Made by a program: the position numbers and the translations under genes | Shown: piece after piece, positions 1 through 7,671 of the stretch | Layout: the number at the start of each line of letters is the position of its first letter | Numbering within the stretch: the stretch's first letter is position 1 | Notes under the pieces: generated by a model | What the model saw: only the letters and a program-made list of their open reading frames with translations | Database searches by the model: none | What the model was told of the DNA's origin: nothing | NCBI GenBank assembly: GCA_947259165.1 | Contig: CAMYKY010000065.1 | Span: forward strand, 1 to 32,924 | From: an uncultured Acidobacteriota bacterium | Lineage (GTDB): Bacteria > Acidobacteriota > Vicinamibacteria > Marinacidobacterales > SMYC01 | Direction of reading: 5' to 3' | DNA length: 32,924 nucleotides

Positions 1-184
1 CCGGGCTCGCTCCGCTCGCACATGTGCACAGTGTTTGCTCAATGCGACCTCACTCTTCGTTCGGCCGCCTGCCGCCTCGCTCCTCCCGCCTCCGCCCTCC
101 GGGCTACGGCGAGGTCCCGACGAAGCCTTGGCGAAGTCGGGCGCTCCGCTCGCACAGTGTGCACCGCTCTTTTCGCGCACCCCG
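1..184. repeat. Non-coding GC-rich region with a duplicated element
   Basis: No convincing gene is present downstream of the pyrC stop. A 15-bp sequence, CGCTCCGCTCGCACA, occurs at 8-22 and again at 142-156. Each copy is followed by a TGTGCAC core. Between them, positions 116-141 form an imperfect hairpin: CCCGAC pairs with GTCGGG, and an inner GCC pairs with GGC. Small open frames here have low-complexity composition and match no family I know. It is best read as an intergenic repeat cluster. The hairpin could also help end pyr operon transcription on the minus strand, but no U-rich tract follows. Confidence 0.55.
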
Positions 185-1474
185 CTACAGGGCGCTCGAC
201 CAAACGATGCGGCCGTTGACGAGGGTCGCGGCCGCAGAGCCGGTGAGCTCCCATCCGGCGAACGGAGTGTTTCTGCCGCGGGATACGAAAGTCTCTGGGT
301 CGACGCGAACGTGCTTTTCGAGATCGAGCAACGTGACGTCAGCGGGTGCGCCCACTTTGAGTGTCCCACCTGGCAATCCGAGAACGCGCGCGGGACCCGT
401 CGACATCAGTTCTACCAAGCGGGACAGTGAGATCACGCCGGGCCGCACCAGACGGTCCAGACAAAGCGATACCGCAGTCTCGAGGCCGACGATGCCAAAC
501 GGAGCGTGGTCGAAGTCCTCGGCCTTCTCGTCCGCGTGATGGGGCGCGTGGTCCGTCGCGATAGCGTCCACGGTCCCGTCGGCGAGGCCTTGGAGGAGCG
601 CCGCACGGTCGCTCTCGGTAACGAGCGGCGGTTTCATTTTCGCGGACGTGTTGTAGGAGCTCACACTCTCGTCGGTCAGGATGAGATGGTGGGGCGTTAC
701 TTCGCAGCTGACGGGGAGGCCGCGGGTCTTGGCTTCTTGGACGCGCCGCAGCGCGCCGCTCGTCGATAGGTGAGCGACATGGAATCGTGCGCCGGTGAGC
801 TCGGCGAGCACGATGTTCCGATCGACCGAGATCTCCTCCGACGCTCGGGGGATGCCTCGAAGGCCGAGCGCCGTCGACCAGTAACCTTCGTTCATCACGC
901 CACCGGGATGGAGCTGCGGCGTCTCGCAGTGCTCGATGACCGGGATGTCGAATATCGTGGCGTACTCCATTGCACGCCGCATGACGTTGATGTCTTCCAC
1001 CGGGAGGCCGTCATCCGACATGGCGACGGCTCCTGCCTCGACCATTTCTCCCATTTCGGAGAGCTCGGCGCCCTTCATGCCCCTGGTAAGCGCCCCGATG
1101 GGGTAGATGCGAGCCCTATTCGCCTGGGCTGCCTTTCTGAGGATGAACTCGGTGACGGCTGCGCTGTCGTTCGGGGGGTCGGTATTGGCCATCGCCGCGA
1201 CTGCCGTGAAACCGCCGGCCACGGCTGCATGCGATCCGCTGGCGATCGTTTCTTTGTACTCGAAACCCGGCTCTCGAAGGTGGACATGGATATCGATAAA
1301 GCCAGGAACAGCGACGAGTCCTTTGGCGTCGAGCACTTCATCGGCGCTGCCGGCGCCACCCACTGCGGAGCCGACCGACTCCACGAGCCCGTCCTGGAGG
1401 ACGAGGTCTGCAACCTCGTCGATGCCCTGACTCGGGTCGACGACGCGAGCTCCACGAACGACCAGTCGGCTCAC
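185..1474 (-). CDS. pyrC: Dihydroorotase (type I)
   Basis: Dihydroorotase catalyses the third step of pyrimidine synthesis, the reversible cyclisation of N-carbamoyl-aspartate to dihydroorotate, in the cytoplasm. The 429-residue product has the amidohydrolase metal motif [10 protein letters not shown] with His63 and His65, the SDDG motif near 153-156, His182, His235 and the TDHAPH motif with Asp308. The [10 protein letters not shown] and SDDG pattern and the length indicate the type I (long) class rather than the shorter E. coli-like class. In type I enzymes an aspartate usually replaces the carboxylated lysine as bridging metal ligand. The start is a GTG whose last bases overlap the pyrB stop (GTGA), so translation is probably coupled. 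It is the last gene of pyrR-pyrB-pyrC. Type I enzymes often form a complex with PyrB, which fits their adjacency. The call is secure. Confidence 0.96.
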   Translation of the reverse strand: MSRLVVRGARVVDPSQGIDEVADLVLQDGLVESVGSAVGGAGSADEVLDAKGLVAVPGFIDIHVHLREPGFEYKETIASGSHAAVAGGFTAVAAMANTDPPNDSAAVTEFILRKAAQANRARIYPIGALTRGMKGAELSEMGEMVEAGAVAMSDDGLPVEDINVMRRAMEYATIFDIPVIEHCETPQLHPGGVMNEGYWSTALGLRGIPRASEEISVDRNIVLAELTGARFHVAHLSTSGALRRVQEAKTRGLPVSCEVTPHHLILTDESVSSYNTSAKMKPPLVTESDRAALLQGLADGTVDAIATDHAPHHADEKAEDFDHAPFGIVGLETAVSLCLDRLVRPGVISLSRLVELMSTGPARVLGLPGGTLKVGAPADVTLLDLEKHVRVDPETFVSRGRNTPFAGWELTGSAAATLVNGRIVWSSAL

Positions 1475-2433
1475 GCGCGTGCTCCCTCTGGAGGTTTGTC
1501 TTGACCGAGGCCGCCGTGCCCGCCGGTCAGCAAGTAAAGGACAGCCATCCGCACGGCGACGCCGTTCGTGACTTGGTCGAGGATGAGCGAATACGGGCCG
1601 TCGGCCACGCTCGAATCGATTTCGAGACCGCGGTTGAGCGGCCCCGGGTGCATGATGATGGCGTCGGGTTTCGCGCGCTCGACACGAGCCACGGTGAGGG
1701 CGTATAGCCGAAAATACTCGCGCACCGATGGAAAGAAGGCACCTTCCATTCGTTCCTTCTGGACGCGCAACATCATCACGACATCCGCGTTCGCGATCGC
1801 GTCGTCCATTGTCGGCGCCACCTCCGCGCCGAGCTTGGCGACGTGCGGCGGGATGAGCGTCGGCGGTCCGGTAATGATCACGTGGGCTCCCATTTTTGTG
1901 AGTAGGCGGAGGTTCGAGCGGAACACACGGCTGTGCAGCAAATCTCCCACGATGACGACTTTGAGCCCTGAAAGCCTCTTCTTGGCTTCGCGAATCGTAT
2001 ACGCGTCGAGAAGACCTTGGGTCGGATGCTCGTGCATTCCATCCCCGGCGTTGACCACCGCTGCATCGACTCTTTTCGCGACCGCGTGAGGGGCGCCAGA
2101 GGACCCGTGTCGCATGACGATCACATCGGGAGACATCGCTTGAAGGTTCCGAACCGTATCGAGAAGGGTTTCGCCTTTCGATACCGAGCTTCCCGAGGCG
2201 CTCACGTTGATGGTGTCCGCGGATAGCCGTTTCCCCGCAAGCTCGAAAGAGACTCGTGTTCTGGTGCTCGGTTCGAAGAAGAGGTTGATGACGGTTCGGC
2301 CGCGAAGGGTCGGGACTTTCTTGATGGTCCGTTCGCTCACATCTTTGAACGATGTTGCCGTATCCAGAATGAGCTCGATCTCCCCGGGACTCAGACTCTC
2401 GATATCGAGGAGGTCTTTGCTAGCGAGCTTCAT
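1471..2433 (-). CDS. pyrB: Aspartate carbamoyltransferase catalytic chain
   Basis: This enzyme joins carbamoyl phosphate and aspartate to make N-carbamoyl-aspartate, the committed step of pyrimidine synthesis. The 320-residue protein has the carbamoyl-phosphate loop PSTRTR (Ser56, Arg58, Arg60), the SVSKGET loop with Lys86, the MRH motif with Arg108 and His109, the HPTQ motif at 136-139, and the aspartate-domain motif HPGPLNRG at 262-269. Length is normal for a catalytic chain. The ATG overlaps the pyrR stop as ATGA, and the gene's own stop overlaps pyrC. No regulatory chain gene (pyrI) is in the window, as expected for an enzyme that partners with a type I dihydroorotase. Confidence 0.97.
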   Translation of the reverse strand: MKLASKDLLDIESLSPGEIELILDTATSFKDVSERTIKKVPTLRGRTVINLFFEPSTRTRVSFELAGKRLSADTINVSASGSSVSKGETLLDTVRNLQAMSPDVIVMRHGSSGAPHAVAKRVDAAVVNAGDGMHEHPTQGLLDAYTIREAKKRLSGLKVVIVGDLLHSRVFRSNLRLLTKMGAHVIITGPPTLIPPHVAKLGAEVAPTMDDAIANADVVMMLRVQKERMEGAFFPSVREYFRLYALTVARVERAKPDAIIMHPGPLNRGLEIDSSVADGPYSLILDQVTNGVAVRMAVLYLLTGGHGGLGQDKPPEGARA

Positions 2434-2963
2434 TCGGAGAGAACCACTTCGTCACTTCCGTCTTCTTCGTCAATATGGACGTGCACGGTCTGTTCGCGGG
2501 TCGTCTCGAGCGTCGCACCGGAATAGTCCGCGTGAATCGGCAATTCGCGCCATCCACGATCGACCATCACCAGGAGCTGTAGGGTTTTCGGCCGGCCGAA
2601 GTCGATGAGAGCGGTAATCGCGGCACGGACCGTTCGGCCGCTGTAGAGCACGTCGTCTACGAGCACGATCCAGGCATCGTCGACGGCGAAAGGAAGCTCT
2701 GTACGGCGAACGATGGGCTGTTCTGCGATCGCGGACAGGTCATCGCGATACAGCGTAATGTCGAGTACTCCCAAATCCGGCCGCTGGCCGGTCGACGCTT
2801 CGATGAGCTTCGCAAGCCGCTGAGAGAGCGGCACGCCCCGAGTCCGGACCCCGACCAGAGCTAATCGTCCGTCGAAGCCACGGGTCTTGTCGACGATCTC
2901 CCCCGCAAGACGCTCGAGCGTCTGCTCGAACGCGGAAGCGTCCATGACCCGGGTATCTGCCAC
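2430..2963 (-). CDS. pyrR: PyrR, pyrimidine operon regulator / uracil phosphoribosyltransferase
   Basis: PyrR proteins are phosphoribosyltransferase-fold regulators that, in studied bacteria, bind pyr mRNA in response to UMP and often keep uracil phosphoribosyltransferase activity. The 177-residue product shows the PRPP-binding loop [12 protein letters not shown] around 100-111, the [10 protein letters not shown] segment at 67-76 and the [14 protein letters not shown] segment around 135-147, all typical of the family. It is the first gene of pyrR-pyrB-pyrC. The chosen start is GTG at 2963-2961. An in-frame ATG at 2945 would remove only six residues, and neither has a Shine-Dalgarno sequence. 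A TAGAAT hexamer ends 7 nt before the GTG, which suggests a leaderless message. I found no PyrR-type binding hairpin or attenuator ahead of the gene, so the usual leader mechanism is not visible here. Confidence 0.95.
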   Translation of the reverse strand: MADTRVMDASAFEQTLERLAGEIVDKTRGFDGRLALVGVRTRGVPLSQRLAKLIEASTGQRPDLGVLDITLYRDDLSAIAEQPIVRRTELPFAVDDAWIVLVDDVLYSGRTVRAAITALIDFGRPKTLQLLVMVDRGWRELPIHADYSGATLETTREQTVHVHIDEEDGSDEVVLSE

Positions 2964-2970
2964 GGCGCGA

Positions 2971-2979
2971 ATTCTATCA
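2971..2979 (-). promoter_or_regulatory. Extended -10 promoter element of pyrR
   Basis: The minus strand reads TGATAGAAT, an extended -10 (TGn) followed by the hexamer TAGAAT. The hexamer ends 7 nt before the pyrR GTG, so a transcript starting at the usual distance would begin at or within about one or two bases of the start codon. The same nine bases occur upstream of the fimT-like gene on the other strand (15979-15987). No clear -35 box is seen. It is a prediction from sequence only. Confidence 0.5.
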
Positions 2980-2986
2980 TTGCTTT

Positions 2987-3111
2987 TTCACCACGGAGCC
3001 ACGGCGGGTGGGCGGCGCAGTGCTCGAAACCAAATCAGCGCCCGATGCAAGCCGAAGATCTTGTGGGATTGTTCAGTACCTGTCCCCTTTTCGCCGCGGT
3101 TCCGTGGTGAA
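2987..3111. repeat. CCACGGAG-type inverted repeat pair
   Basis: TTCACCACGGA at 2987-2997 and its inverse TCCGTGGTGAA at 3101-3111 flank about 100 nt of non-coding DNA between the phosphodiesterase stop and pyrR. The same arms form a tight hairpin at 21400-21434, and partial copies lie at 9604-9640 and 22239-22300. The element could act in transcript ending for the phosphodiesterase gene, but no U-tract follows. I see no gene in 2964-3115. Confidence 0.55.
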
Positions 3112-3115
3112 TCTT

Positions 3116-4948
3116 TTACTCGGGGACCTCGAGCTCAGGGATGGCGTCGAGGGGGGACCAGTCGTCGGCATCGGCGCGGCGAGGTTCGATTAGGAAATTG
3201 TGATAAGACGAGATGAACGTCACTGGCTGGGTTCGTACCAACTCGTCCTCGAGTGCGTCTGCGCGGAGCTTGCCGGGCATGTCCCGGCCCAACGGCAGGC
3301 CCATCAAGTACAGCAGTGTCGGCGTGACATCGAGGACGGACGCTCCCTGGATCTTGGCGCCCGGCGCAATGCCGGAGCCGTAGAGAATGAGGAGCCCATC
3401 GGGTGAGTTTTCGTGAAATCCAGAAAGATGGGGGTTTCCCCGGAACGGTTCGACAATGCGGCGGATGATCGGTAGGGGCTCCATGCCGTGACCCGACACC
3501 ACGACGATCGTCTCGTTGGCGCGACGGGACTGAATGTAGCCACCGAGGATCGAGTCGAGATGACGGTAGTAGGATTCGACCGTTCGTCCGTATTTGCGAA
3601 TCTCTTCGTCGCTGACATTGCCGAATCGTTCGGGTTGGTGATACCGGGTGAAGTAGTGACCGATCGCGTCGAGGCCGAAGAAGTAGATCGCGAATACCTC
3701 TGGGTCTATCTCGTCACGTAGGAGCGTCCCGATCGCTTGATACGTGGTGTCGTCGGCGAGAGCGCGGCGGAGCTCGGTTTGCCACGGAAAACCGTCGTCG
3801 ATGAGGACCGACCTGTCGACGAAAGGGTTCAACGTTTGCTCGTCGAGCTGTTCCGGCAACACAACGTACGGGCTCAACCGTTCGAACAAGTCGTCAGGGT
3901 AGGTAAGATCCGGAAGCGGCGGATCGAATCGCTCTCGGACCTGGCGATGGAAATACTCCGAGATCACGAAACCCTCGAGCTCCTCCGCCGGGTACGTGCC
4001 CCACCACCGCAGTAGCCCCACCTTGACGCCAAAGCGGCTGAGAATGCTCCAAAACGGTTGGGTTCGCCGAAGCGATGCGGTGACAGCGCTGCGATCCACT
4101 GCGCCGATGCGGTCGAGGGCCGGGAAGTCGAGTCCGCGAGGCTGTAGGGAGAAGTGAGCCTCCACGAATGGAAAGCGGTAGCGATAGAAAGCTTTGAGGC
4201 CGTGCTGCCGCGGCAATTTTCCGGTCGCGAGGCTCGTCCAAACGGCGAGGGACTCCGTGGGGTACAGCGTTCTTATCGCGCCAGACGCGCCTCCCTCGAT
4301 GAGCCGCGCGAAGTTGGGTAGTTTGCCTTCCGCCACCGCGGGGAGGACGTAGGACATCGATGCCGCTTCGATGCCGATAATGGTCAAACGGCGCGACGAA
4401 GTGTTCTCCTCGAGTGGCATCCTCGGAACCACGTCCTCCGCGTTTGGCTCCGGGCGTAGGATGAGGGGGAGCGCGACGGCAGCGACGAGAAAGAAACCGG
4501 AAACCGCGTAGCTCGCAAGGAGACCCCGCCGTCCAAACGAGTAATGGAACAAGGCGACCACGAGGAGGACGCCTGCCGCGGCGGTCACGACCGTCGCCGC
4601 GATGGCCACGACGCGCAACGTCTCGGGCGGGATAAACTGCCGAAAACTCAGGAGATTGAGCCAGAGAAGGCCGGCTGCTGCGGCGAGCGCCAACATGACG
4701 AGCCAGGTGAGCACCCGGTACGAGAGCCACGCCGGACCGAGCGGCTTGCCGCGAACGGTTTCGACAGCATACAGAAGCAGCCAGAATGCCAAGCATGATG
4801 CTATCCCATACGTTGCAGCGAAGGTTCCCCACACCGACAAGACGTTCGCCCACGTGTGCGGGACGTCTGGATTGAGGAGGAATACGCATTCGGCCAAGAG
4901 AAGGGCGACGACTTGGCCGGCGACGAGGCTATTCGTTAGTTTGCGCAT
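3116..4948 (-). CDS. Membrane-anchored alkaline-phosphatase-superfamily phosphodiesterase/sulfatase-like protein
   Basis: The 610-residue protein begins with about five hydrophobic segments (near 7-25, 38-63, 79-103, 112-135 and 143-163). A soluble domain of the type I phosphodiesterase/nucleotide pyrophosphatase fold follows. The core pattern is visible: GIEAAS at 192-197 where GID is usual, then YPTE with likely nucleophile Thr231, then TGKLPRQHG at 242-250, Asp427 and His431 in GLDAIGH, SGHGM at 485-489, and His512 in SGFHENSPDG. A C-terminal DVTPTLLYLMGLP motif follows. The usual metal ligand Asp in SDHG is Gly486 here, and the first Asp is Glu193, so activity may be altered. Substrate is unknown. 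It lies 48 bp downstream of the rluD-like gene on the same strand and is probably cotranscribed with it. No transferred-DNA signs were seen. Confidence 0.82.
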   Translation of the reverse strand: MRKLTNSLVAGQVVALLLAECVFLLNPDVPHTWANVLSVWGTFAATYGIASCLAFWLLLYAVETVRGKPLGPAWLSYRVLTWLVMLALAAAAGLLWLNLLSFRQFIPPETLRVVAIAATVVTAAAGVLLVVALFHYSFGRRGLLASYAVSGFFLVAAVALPLILRPEPNAEDVVPRMPLEENTSSRRLTIIGIEAASMSYVLPAVAEGKLPNFARLIEGGASGAIRTLYPTESLAVWTSLATGKLPRQHGLKAFYRYRFPFVEAHFSLQPRGLDFPALDRIGAVDRSAVTASLRRTQPFWSILSRFGVKVGLLRWWGTYPAEELEGFVISEYFHRQVRERFDPPLPDLTYPDDLFERLSPYVVLPEQLDEQTLNPFVDRSVLIDDGFPWQTELRRALADDTTYQAIGTLLRDEIDPEVFAIYFFGLDAIGHYFTRYHQPERFGNVSDEEIRKYGRTVESYYRHLDSILGGYIQSRRANETIVVVSGHGMEPLPIIRRIVEPFRGNPHLSGFHENSPDGLLILYGSGIAPGAKIQGASVLDVTPTLLYLMGLPLGRDMPGKLRADALEDELVRTQPVTFISSYHNFLIEPRRADADDWSPLDAIPELEVPE

Positions 4949-4953
4949 TCGTT

Positions 4954-4971
4954 CGGCTATCGGCTATCGGC
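4954..4971. repeat. CGGCTAT heptamer repeat (short copy)
   Basis: Two tandem copies of CGGCTAT plus a partial third lie between the rluD-like stop and the phosphodiesterase start. A longer array of the same heptamer sits at 12835-12868 upstream of the symporter gene. Confidence 0.7.
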
Positions 4972-4996
4972 AATGGGCGTGGTTCGCGCGTTGCGC

Positions 4997-6187
4997 TCAT
5001 GGTTGCTTCTCGTCGCGGAGAAGTCTCAGTTTTTCGAGTAGGTTTTGCATGTCAGGGGGGAGGGGAGCTTCCCATTTCATAGGTTTGCCGGTTGTTGGGT
5101 GCTCTAGTTCCAGGGTGGCGGCGTGGAGGGCGGGGCGGGGGAACTCGCGCAGTTCGCGGAACTCGGCGTGGCTCATTCCAGTGGGTGGTTTCGTGGGGGC
5201 TCCGTAGTCGTTGTCGCCCACCAATGGGTAGCCCGCTTCGCTCAGGTGGACTCGGATCTGGTGGGTTCGACCGGTGTGAATTCGGATCGAGAGCAGGGAG
5301 CTGGCGGGAAGACTCTCGCGCAATTGGATTTCGCTCAGTGCAGGCTTGGGCCGGTGAGTTCGGCTCGATATCTTCGTCCGGTGGTTGCGGTCACGCCCGA
5401 TAGCGCGATCGATCCTGAGCTCGTTCGGGGTCACGCCGTGGACGATACCAAGATAGTTTTTCTTCACGACGCGCTCCTCGAATTCGGCCACCAGGCGGCG
5501 ATGGGCACGGTCGCTTTTGGCGACGACGACAACGCCAGTCGTTCCGACGTCGAGTCGGTGAACGATACCGGGGCGCTCCACGCCCCCGATGCCGCTCAAG
5601 TCGTTGCAGTGGGCCAAGAGTGCGTTGACCAGCGTCCCTGCTGGGTGACCGGGCGACGGGTGAACGACCATGCCCGCCGCCTTGTCGACGACGACGAGAT
5701 CTTCGTCCTCAAACACGATCGTGAGTGGGATGTCTTCCGGCTCGGGTATCGCCCGAACTGGCGCCGGAACCGTGACTTCAATCGACTCCCCCTCGCGACA
5801 AAGTCTCGACGCGCGCCCAGGGTTGCCATCAACGCGTACGAGTCCGTCATCGATCCATTTCCTGACCTGAGCCCGGCTGACGTCCTCGAGCTGATTCGTC
5901 ACAGCGACGTCCAGCCGCAAGCCGACTTCTTCTGTGCCGACGCGCCACGGCCGCGTGGTGGGTGCTTGTTTTTCGACTACCAGGCTGACCTCGTGCCCGT
6001 GCCCGTGCTTGATTGCGCGTCGACTGTGTTGTTCAGCAGGTTCGCAACGAAGCTCACGCTGTACGGTTTTGAGGTTGTCGGCGCAGCGTGAACAGCGCCA
6101 TGACTGCGATCCCCAACAAGACCGTTGCAATGATTTGGGACGTCGATACTGCGCCGCCGAATGCGAACCCGCGATCGAGATCCCCAC
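4997..6187 (-). CDS. Pseudouridine synthase, RluD/RluA family
   Basis: These enzymes isomerise specific uridines in ribosomal RNA to pseudouridine. Counting from the GTG at 6187, an S4 RNA-binding domain spans about 85-145. The catalytic domain follows, with HRLDVGTTG (catalytic Asp213) and the closing RTHQIRVHL motif. A C-terminal PALHA segment fits RluD. Which uridine is modified cannot be told. The start is a problem. The frame is open to GTG 6187, but that overlaps lgt by 134 bp, and residues 1-67 look like a shadow of lgt. No ATG, GTG or TTG occurs between the TTG at 6130 and the TTG at 5920. The well-placed GAGG before a CTG at 5983 is another option. The real protein is therefore probably about 310-330 residues. 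It follows lspA and lgt on the same strand. Confidence 0.88.
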   Translation of the reverse strand: MGISIAGSHSAAQYRRPKSLQRSCWGSQSWRCSRCADNLKTVQRELRCEPAEQHSRRAIKHGHGHEVSLVVEKQAPTTRPWRVGTEEVGLRLDVAVTNQLEDVSRAQVRKWIDDGLVRVDGNPGRASRLCREGESIEVTVPAPVRAIPEPEDIPLTIVFEDEDLVVVDKAAGMVVHPSPGHPAGTLVNALLAHCNDLSGIGGVERPGIVHRLDVGTTGVVVVAKSDRAHRRLVAEFEERVVKKNYLGIVHGVTPNELRIDRAIGRDRNHRTKISSRTHRPKPALSEIQLRESLPASSLLSIRIHTGRTHQIRVHLSEAGYPLVGDNDYGAPTKPPTGMSHAEFRELREFPRPALHAATLELEHPTTGKPMKWEAPLPPDMQNLLEKLRLLRDEKQP

Positions 6188-6860
6188 GATAGTGCTCGAT
6201 GACGACCCGCGCTACGGAATACATGGCGACGTAGCTCCAAAATATCTGACCATCGAATTTCTTCCGGGTCGTCATGTAGATGAGAATTCCGAAAATCGCG
6301 AACTCGACGATGGATTCGTACAGCTGAGTCGGGTGCAAAGCCATCCCGAGAGGAACGCCAACGATTTCCTTCGCGTAGGGGTCGGTGAAGGTCACGCCCC
6401 AGGGCATCGTTGTCGGCCGGCCATAACAGCAACCGGCGCTGAAACATCCTAGCCGACCGATGGCGTGTCCAAGCGCGACCGACGGCGCGAGAATGTCTGT
6501 CGTGAGCCAAACGGAGAGCTTGTGCTTGCGGAAGAACCAAATCGACGTCAAAACGGCGGCGACGAGACCCCCGTAGAAGACGCCGCCCGAGCGGACCAGG
6601 CTCCAAGGGTCGTGCTGGTAGTGCTGCCAGTCGACGATCAGCAACAGGAGCTTCGCGCCGACGAGCGAGGACACGAGGATGTAGAGGCCCAGGTCCATGA
6701 TGAGATTGGCCTCGTAACCGAAGCGCTTGCCTCGCATTGCCGCGACCTTCAACGCGACCAGAAAACCCGTCGCGAGCAGGAAGCCGTAGGTGTGAAGGAT
6801 TGCGTGGAACTGGAAGCCGAAAAGGCTTATCTCACCAAAGTCGAACAGTTTCGGGAACAA
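6054..6860 (-). CDS. lgt: Prolipoprotein diacylglyceryl transferase
   Basis: Lgt moves diacylglycerol from phosphatidylglycerol onto the lipobox cysteine of prolipoproteins, the first step of lipoprotein maturation, in the inner membrane. The 268-residue protein is hydrophobic throughout, with about seven membrane segments. It has the Lgt signature in the form GHAIGRLGCFSAGCCYG, the FYGG motif in the N-terminal half, and HPTQLYES. The signature is the GCFxAGCCYG variant rather than the E. coli GNFxNGE form. The ATG lies 3 bp after the lspA stop, so the two lipoprotein genes form a translationally close pair. The 3' end overlaps only the doubtful N-terminal extension of the rluD-like frame. 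Confidence 0.95.
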   Translation of the reverse strand: MFPKLFDFGEISLFGFQFHAILHTYGFLLATGFLVALKVAAMRGKRFGYEANLIMDLGLYILVSSLVGAKLLLLIVDWQHYQHDPWSLVRSGGVFYGGLVAAVLTSIWFFRKHKLSVWLTTDILAPSVALGHAIGRLGCFSAGCCYGRPTTMPWGVTFTDPYAKEIVGVPLGMALHPTQLYESIVEFAIFGILIYMTTRKKFDGQIFWSYVAMYSVARVVIEHYRGDLDRGFAFGGAVSTSQIIATVLLGIAVMALFTLRRQPQNRTA

Positions 6861-6863
6861 AGT

Positions 6864-7433
6864 CTACGTTACTCCTCCCCCGGGCTCGCGGGCGACTCGG
6901 GTGTCGTGCGCGGGCTGGGGTCCGTCATCGCGGCGACGAAAGCTGTCCAAAAGCAAGAGGCCCACGCCGATGCAGATGCAAGCGTCGGCCACGTTGAACG
7001 CCGGCCAGTGGGTGTCCTGGTAGAAGACGTCGACGAAATCCACGACGTATCCAAGTCGGATTCGATCGATGATATTACCGAGCGCGCCGCCCAGAATGAT
7101 GGTGAGTCCGATTCGGGTCCATTTTTCGTCCTGTGGAGATTTCAGCGCGTAATACGTCACGGCACCCATGGCGCCAACGGAGAGCAGCGTCACCAGCGCG
7201 GCTTTGTAGGGAATGTCAGTGCGGGACAGTAACCCGAACGCCATACCTGAGTTGCGCACGAGGGTGAAGTGCATAAACCCGGAAATCAACGGCACGGACT
7301 GCCCAAGTCCAAGCGAGCTCGTGACCCAAGCCTTGGTGACCTGATCCGCCGCAACGACGAGGAAAACCAAAACGAGGAGTCGCGGGAGGTTGGCTCGCCA
7401 CGGGTATGCCACTGAGGCACTTTCAGTCGTCAT
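6864..7433 (-). CDS. lspA: Lipoprotein signal peptidase (signal peptidase II)
   Basis: LspA cleaves the signal peptide of diacylglyceryl-prolipoproteins in the inner membrane. From the ATG at 7433 the protein is 189 residues with four membrane segments. It carries RNSGMAFG (60-67), GGALGNIIDR with catalytic Asp123, VVDFVDVF, and FNVAD with catalytic Asp150. The tail after about 165 is polar and variable. The frame extends upstream to a GTG at 7460. I prefer the ATG because family proteins begin near MTTESAS. However, a TAAAGT hexamer preceded by TGA lies 10 nt before that GTG, so it stays possible. Gene order lspA-lgt-rluD is consistent with one transcript. Confidence 0.94.
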   Translation of the reverse strand: MTTESASVAYPWRANLPRLLVLVFLVVAADQVTKAWVTSSLGLGQSVPLISGFMHFTLVRNSGMAFGLLSRTDIPYKAALVTLLSVGAMGAVTYYALKSPQDEKWTRIGLTIILGGALGNIIDRIRLGYVVDFVDVFYQDTHWPAFNVADACICIGVGLLLLDSFRRRDDGPQPAHDTRVAREPGGGVT

Positions 7434-7460
7434 GTGAGTGTGCTCGCACCAGACTAGCAC

Positions 7461-7671
7461 TCCGATCCCGACTTTATCAACGAGACAAGGATTTTCGAGT
7501 CACCCTGAGCTGCTCTATATCTTTGTCGGAAGGTGAGTTATTCCGTTGCGTTAGCAATATGTTCTGTCCCGATGATAAACTTGTAAAGTTGTTCCGCCTT
7601 CCGGAAGGCGCACTCTGGCCGTGCGAAGCTTCGATCTTCGCCCACCTGCCGTTTGAGAACCGCGAGCGTTC
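7461..7671. other. Divergent intergenic region with a 16-bp perfect palindrome
   Basis: This region separates lspA (minus) from the receiver-protein gene (plus). It holds a perfect 16-bp palindrome, CGCCTTCCGGAAGGCG, at 7595-7610. An AACTT-GTA-AAGTT inverted repeat lies just before it at 7578-7590. These could be an operator or a hairpin in the leader of the downstream gene. I see no gene and no confident promoter. Confidence 0.45.

Noticed and set aside
770-1504. Plus-strand open frame of 244 codons opposite pyrC
   Set aside because: It is a shadow of the pyrC coding strand, which has all catalytic residues.
2964-3115. PyrR-type RNA attenuator upstream of pyrR
   Set aside because: No match to the known PyrR-binding loop and no terminator/antiterminator pair could be drawn; the inverted repeat here is a dispersed family.
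5123-6091. Plus-strand open frame of 322 codons opposite the pseudouridine synthase gene
   Set aside because: No family resemblance; the opposite strand carries complete S4 and catalytic motifs.
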